A stretch of 5,238 nt of DNA from Campylobacteraceae bacterium (GTDB lineage: Bacteria; Campylobacterota; Campylobacteria; Campylobacterales; Sulfurovaceae), in contig JALVXO010000011.1 of the NCBI GenBank assembly GCA_027022775.1, positions 1 to 5,238 of the forward strand. Reading direction: 5' to 3'. The translations under genes and the position numbers were made by a program. This document shows positions 4,632 to 5,238 of this stretch, piece after piece. The stretch's first letter is position 1. Each line of letters starts with the position of its first letter. The notes beneath the pieces were generated by a model. It worked only from the letters and a program-made list of their open reading frames with translations, was not told where the DNA came from and made no database searches.

Positions 4632-5238
4632 GTGGCTGATATTTTAAAAGAGATTATTAAAAAAACCAAAGCCGATTTAGAGAAACGAAAAAAAGAGTTT
4701 CCAGAAGAGTGGCTGGGGCGCTCTTTGGCATTTAACCCCTTTTTGCCGCGCGATGTAACATCAGCGCTAAAAGCTACTGAAGAGAATCCATACAGAATAA
4801 TTGCAGAGATTAAAAAAGCAAGCCCGTCCAAAGGGATTATACGCGAAGATTTTGACCCAATGGCTATAGGGCAGGCTTATGAGAGGGGCGGAGCGGATGC
4901 GCTTTCTATTTTAACAGAGCCGCACTGGTTTAAAGGGGATAAAGAGTATCTTGGAATGGTGCGGCGCTATGTCTCTGTGCCGCTGCTGCGCAAAGATTTT
5001 ATAATCGATAAATATCAGATATTAGAAGCGCTTGTTTACGGAGCAGATTTTATTTTGCTCATAGCAAAAGCCTTAAGCCGCAAAGAGTTGAAAAGTTTAA
5101 TAGAATATGCCCACCATTTGGGATTAGAGGTTTTGGTAGAAATTCACGATAAAACCGATTTGGTAAAAGCGATTTTTGCAGGCGCAAATATTATAGGTAT
5201 TAACCACAGAAACCTTGAAACCTTTAAAATGGATATGG
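4632..5238 (+). CDS. trpC: Indole-3-glycerol-phosphate synthase (partial, 3' end outside the window)
   Basis: TrpC closes the ring of CdRP (carboxyphenylamino-deoxyribulose phosphate) to indole-3-glycerol phosphate, with loss of CO2 and water, in the tryptophan pathway. 202 codons are present (the enzyme is usually about 260), with no break. The start MADILKEIIKKTKADLEKRK is the family's N-terminal helix. By comparison with the Sulfolobus enzyme, the catalytic residues are in place: E59 and K61 in IAEIKKASPSKG (57-68), K121 in LLRKDFII (118-125), E170 in VLVEIHD (167-173) and N191 in IGINHRNLET (188-197). GADFILLIAKAL (137-148) is the conserved central strand. The last part, including the phosphate-binding serine/glycine loop, is beyond the edge. 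The GTG start follows AAGGAG by 5 bases and lies 2 bases after the TPR stop. No other trp gene is present in the window, so trpC is not next to trpB/trpF/trpD on this side. Confidence 0.95.
   Translation, partial: MADILKEIIKKTKADLEKRKKEFPEEWLGRSLAFNPFLPRDVTSALKATEENPYRIIAEIKKASPSKGIIREDFDPMAIGQAYERGGADALSILTEPHWFKGDKEYLGMVRRYVSVPLLRKDFIIDKYQILEALVYGADFILLIAKALSRKELKSLIEYAHHLGLEVLVEIHDKTDLVKAIFAGANIIGINHRNLETFKMDM

Noticed and set aside
1..5238. Mobile elements, CRISPR arrays, tRNA/rRNA genes, toxin-antitoxin or phage-defence genes
   Set aside because: No repeat array, transposase, integrase, cloverleaf-like sequence or defence-protein motif was seen on either strand; almost all of the window is accounted for by core-type genes.

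Overview
The window looks like an ordinary chromosomal stretch of an AT-rich Gram-negative bacterium, most probably a member of the Campylobacterota (epsilonproteobacteria). This rests on the compact layout with overlapping genes, AT-rich promoters with good -10 boxes and no clear -35 boxes, a beta-barrel outer-membrane protein, an isolated trpC outside any trp operon, and the family resemblance of the proteins. The phylum is an inference from protein character; no search was run and the genus is not claimed.

Left part (1-1506). The first 56 codons of leuS (leucyl-tRNA synthetase, HMGH motif) run leftwards off the window from a GTG start. A 188-base, very AT-rich spacer (170-357) separates it from a divergent gene for a FadL/TodX-type outer-membrane barrel (358-1506). 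The spacer holds a -10 box for leuS, a TATAAT close to the barrel gene, and a cluster of ATTAGATA-like repeats that may be an operator.

Middle (1503-2326). A leucyl-tRNA:protein N-terminal leucyltransferase (bpt) lies on the minus strand and converges on the barrel gene; their two TAA stops share one TTAA. Its start is placed at 2273, not at the far upstream ATG at 2402. A 53-base spacer then carries two TACAAT -10 boxes in opposite orientation, forming an inverted repeat. The bpt box is spaced so that transcription would begin at the start codon itself.

Right part (2327-5238). A tightly packed plus-strand operon follows: a TrmN6/YfiC-type tRNA methyltransferase, an eight-cysteine YkgJ-type protein (TTG start, 8-base overlap), an exported TPR protein (11-base overlap), and trpC (indole-3-glycerol-phosphate synthase; GTG start, 2-base gap, cut by the window end after 202 codons). 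Each downstream gene has its ribosome-binding site inside the end of the gene before it, so translation is probably coupled. The functions (tRNA modification, metal-binding cysteine protein, envelope TPR protein, tryptophan synthesis) do not form an obvious pathway.

No mobile element, CRISPR array, RNA gene, defence system or clearly new system was seen. The points most worth a second look are the divergent bpt/trmN promoter pair with a predicted leaderless bpt transcript, the strong preference for the codon pair AAA-GAG, and the repeat cluster upstream of the barrel gene.
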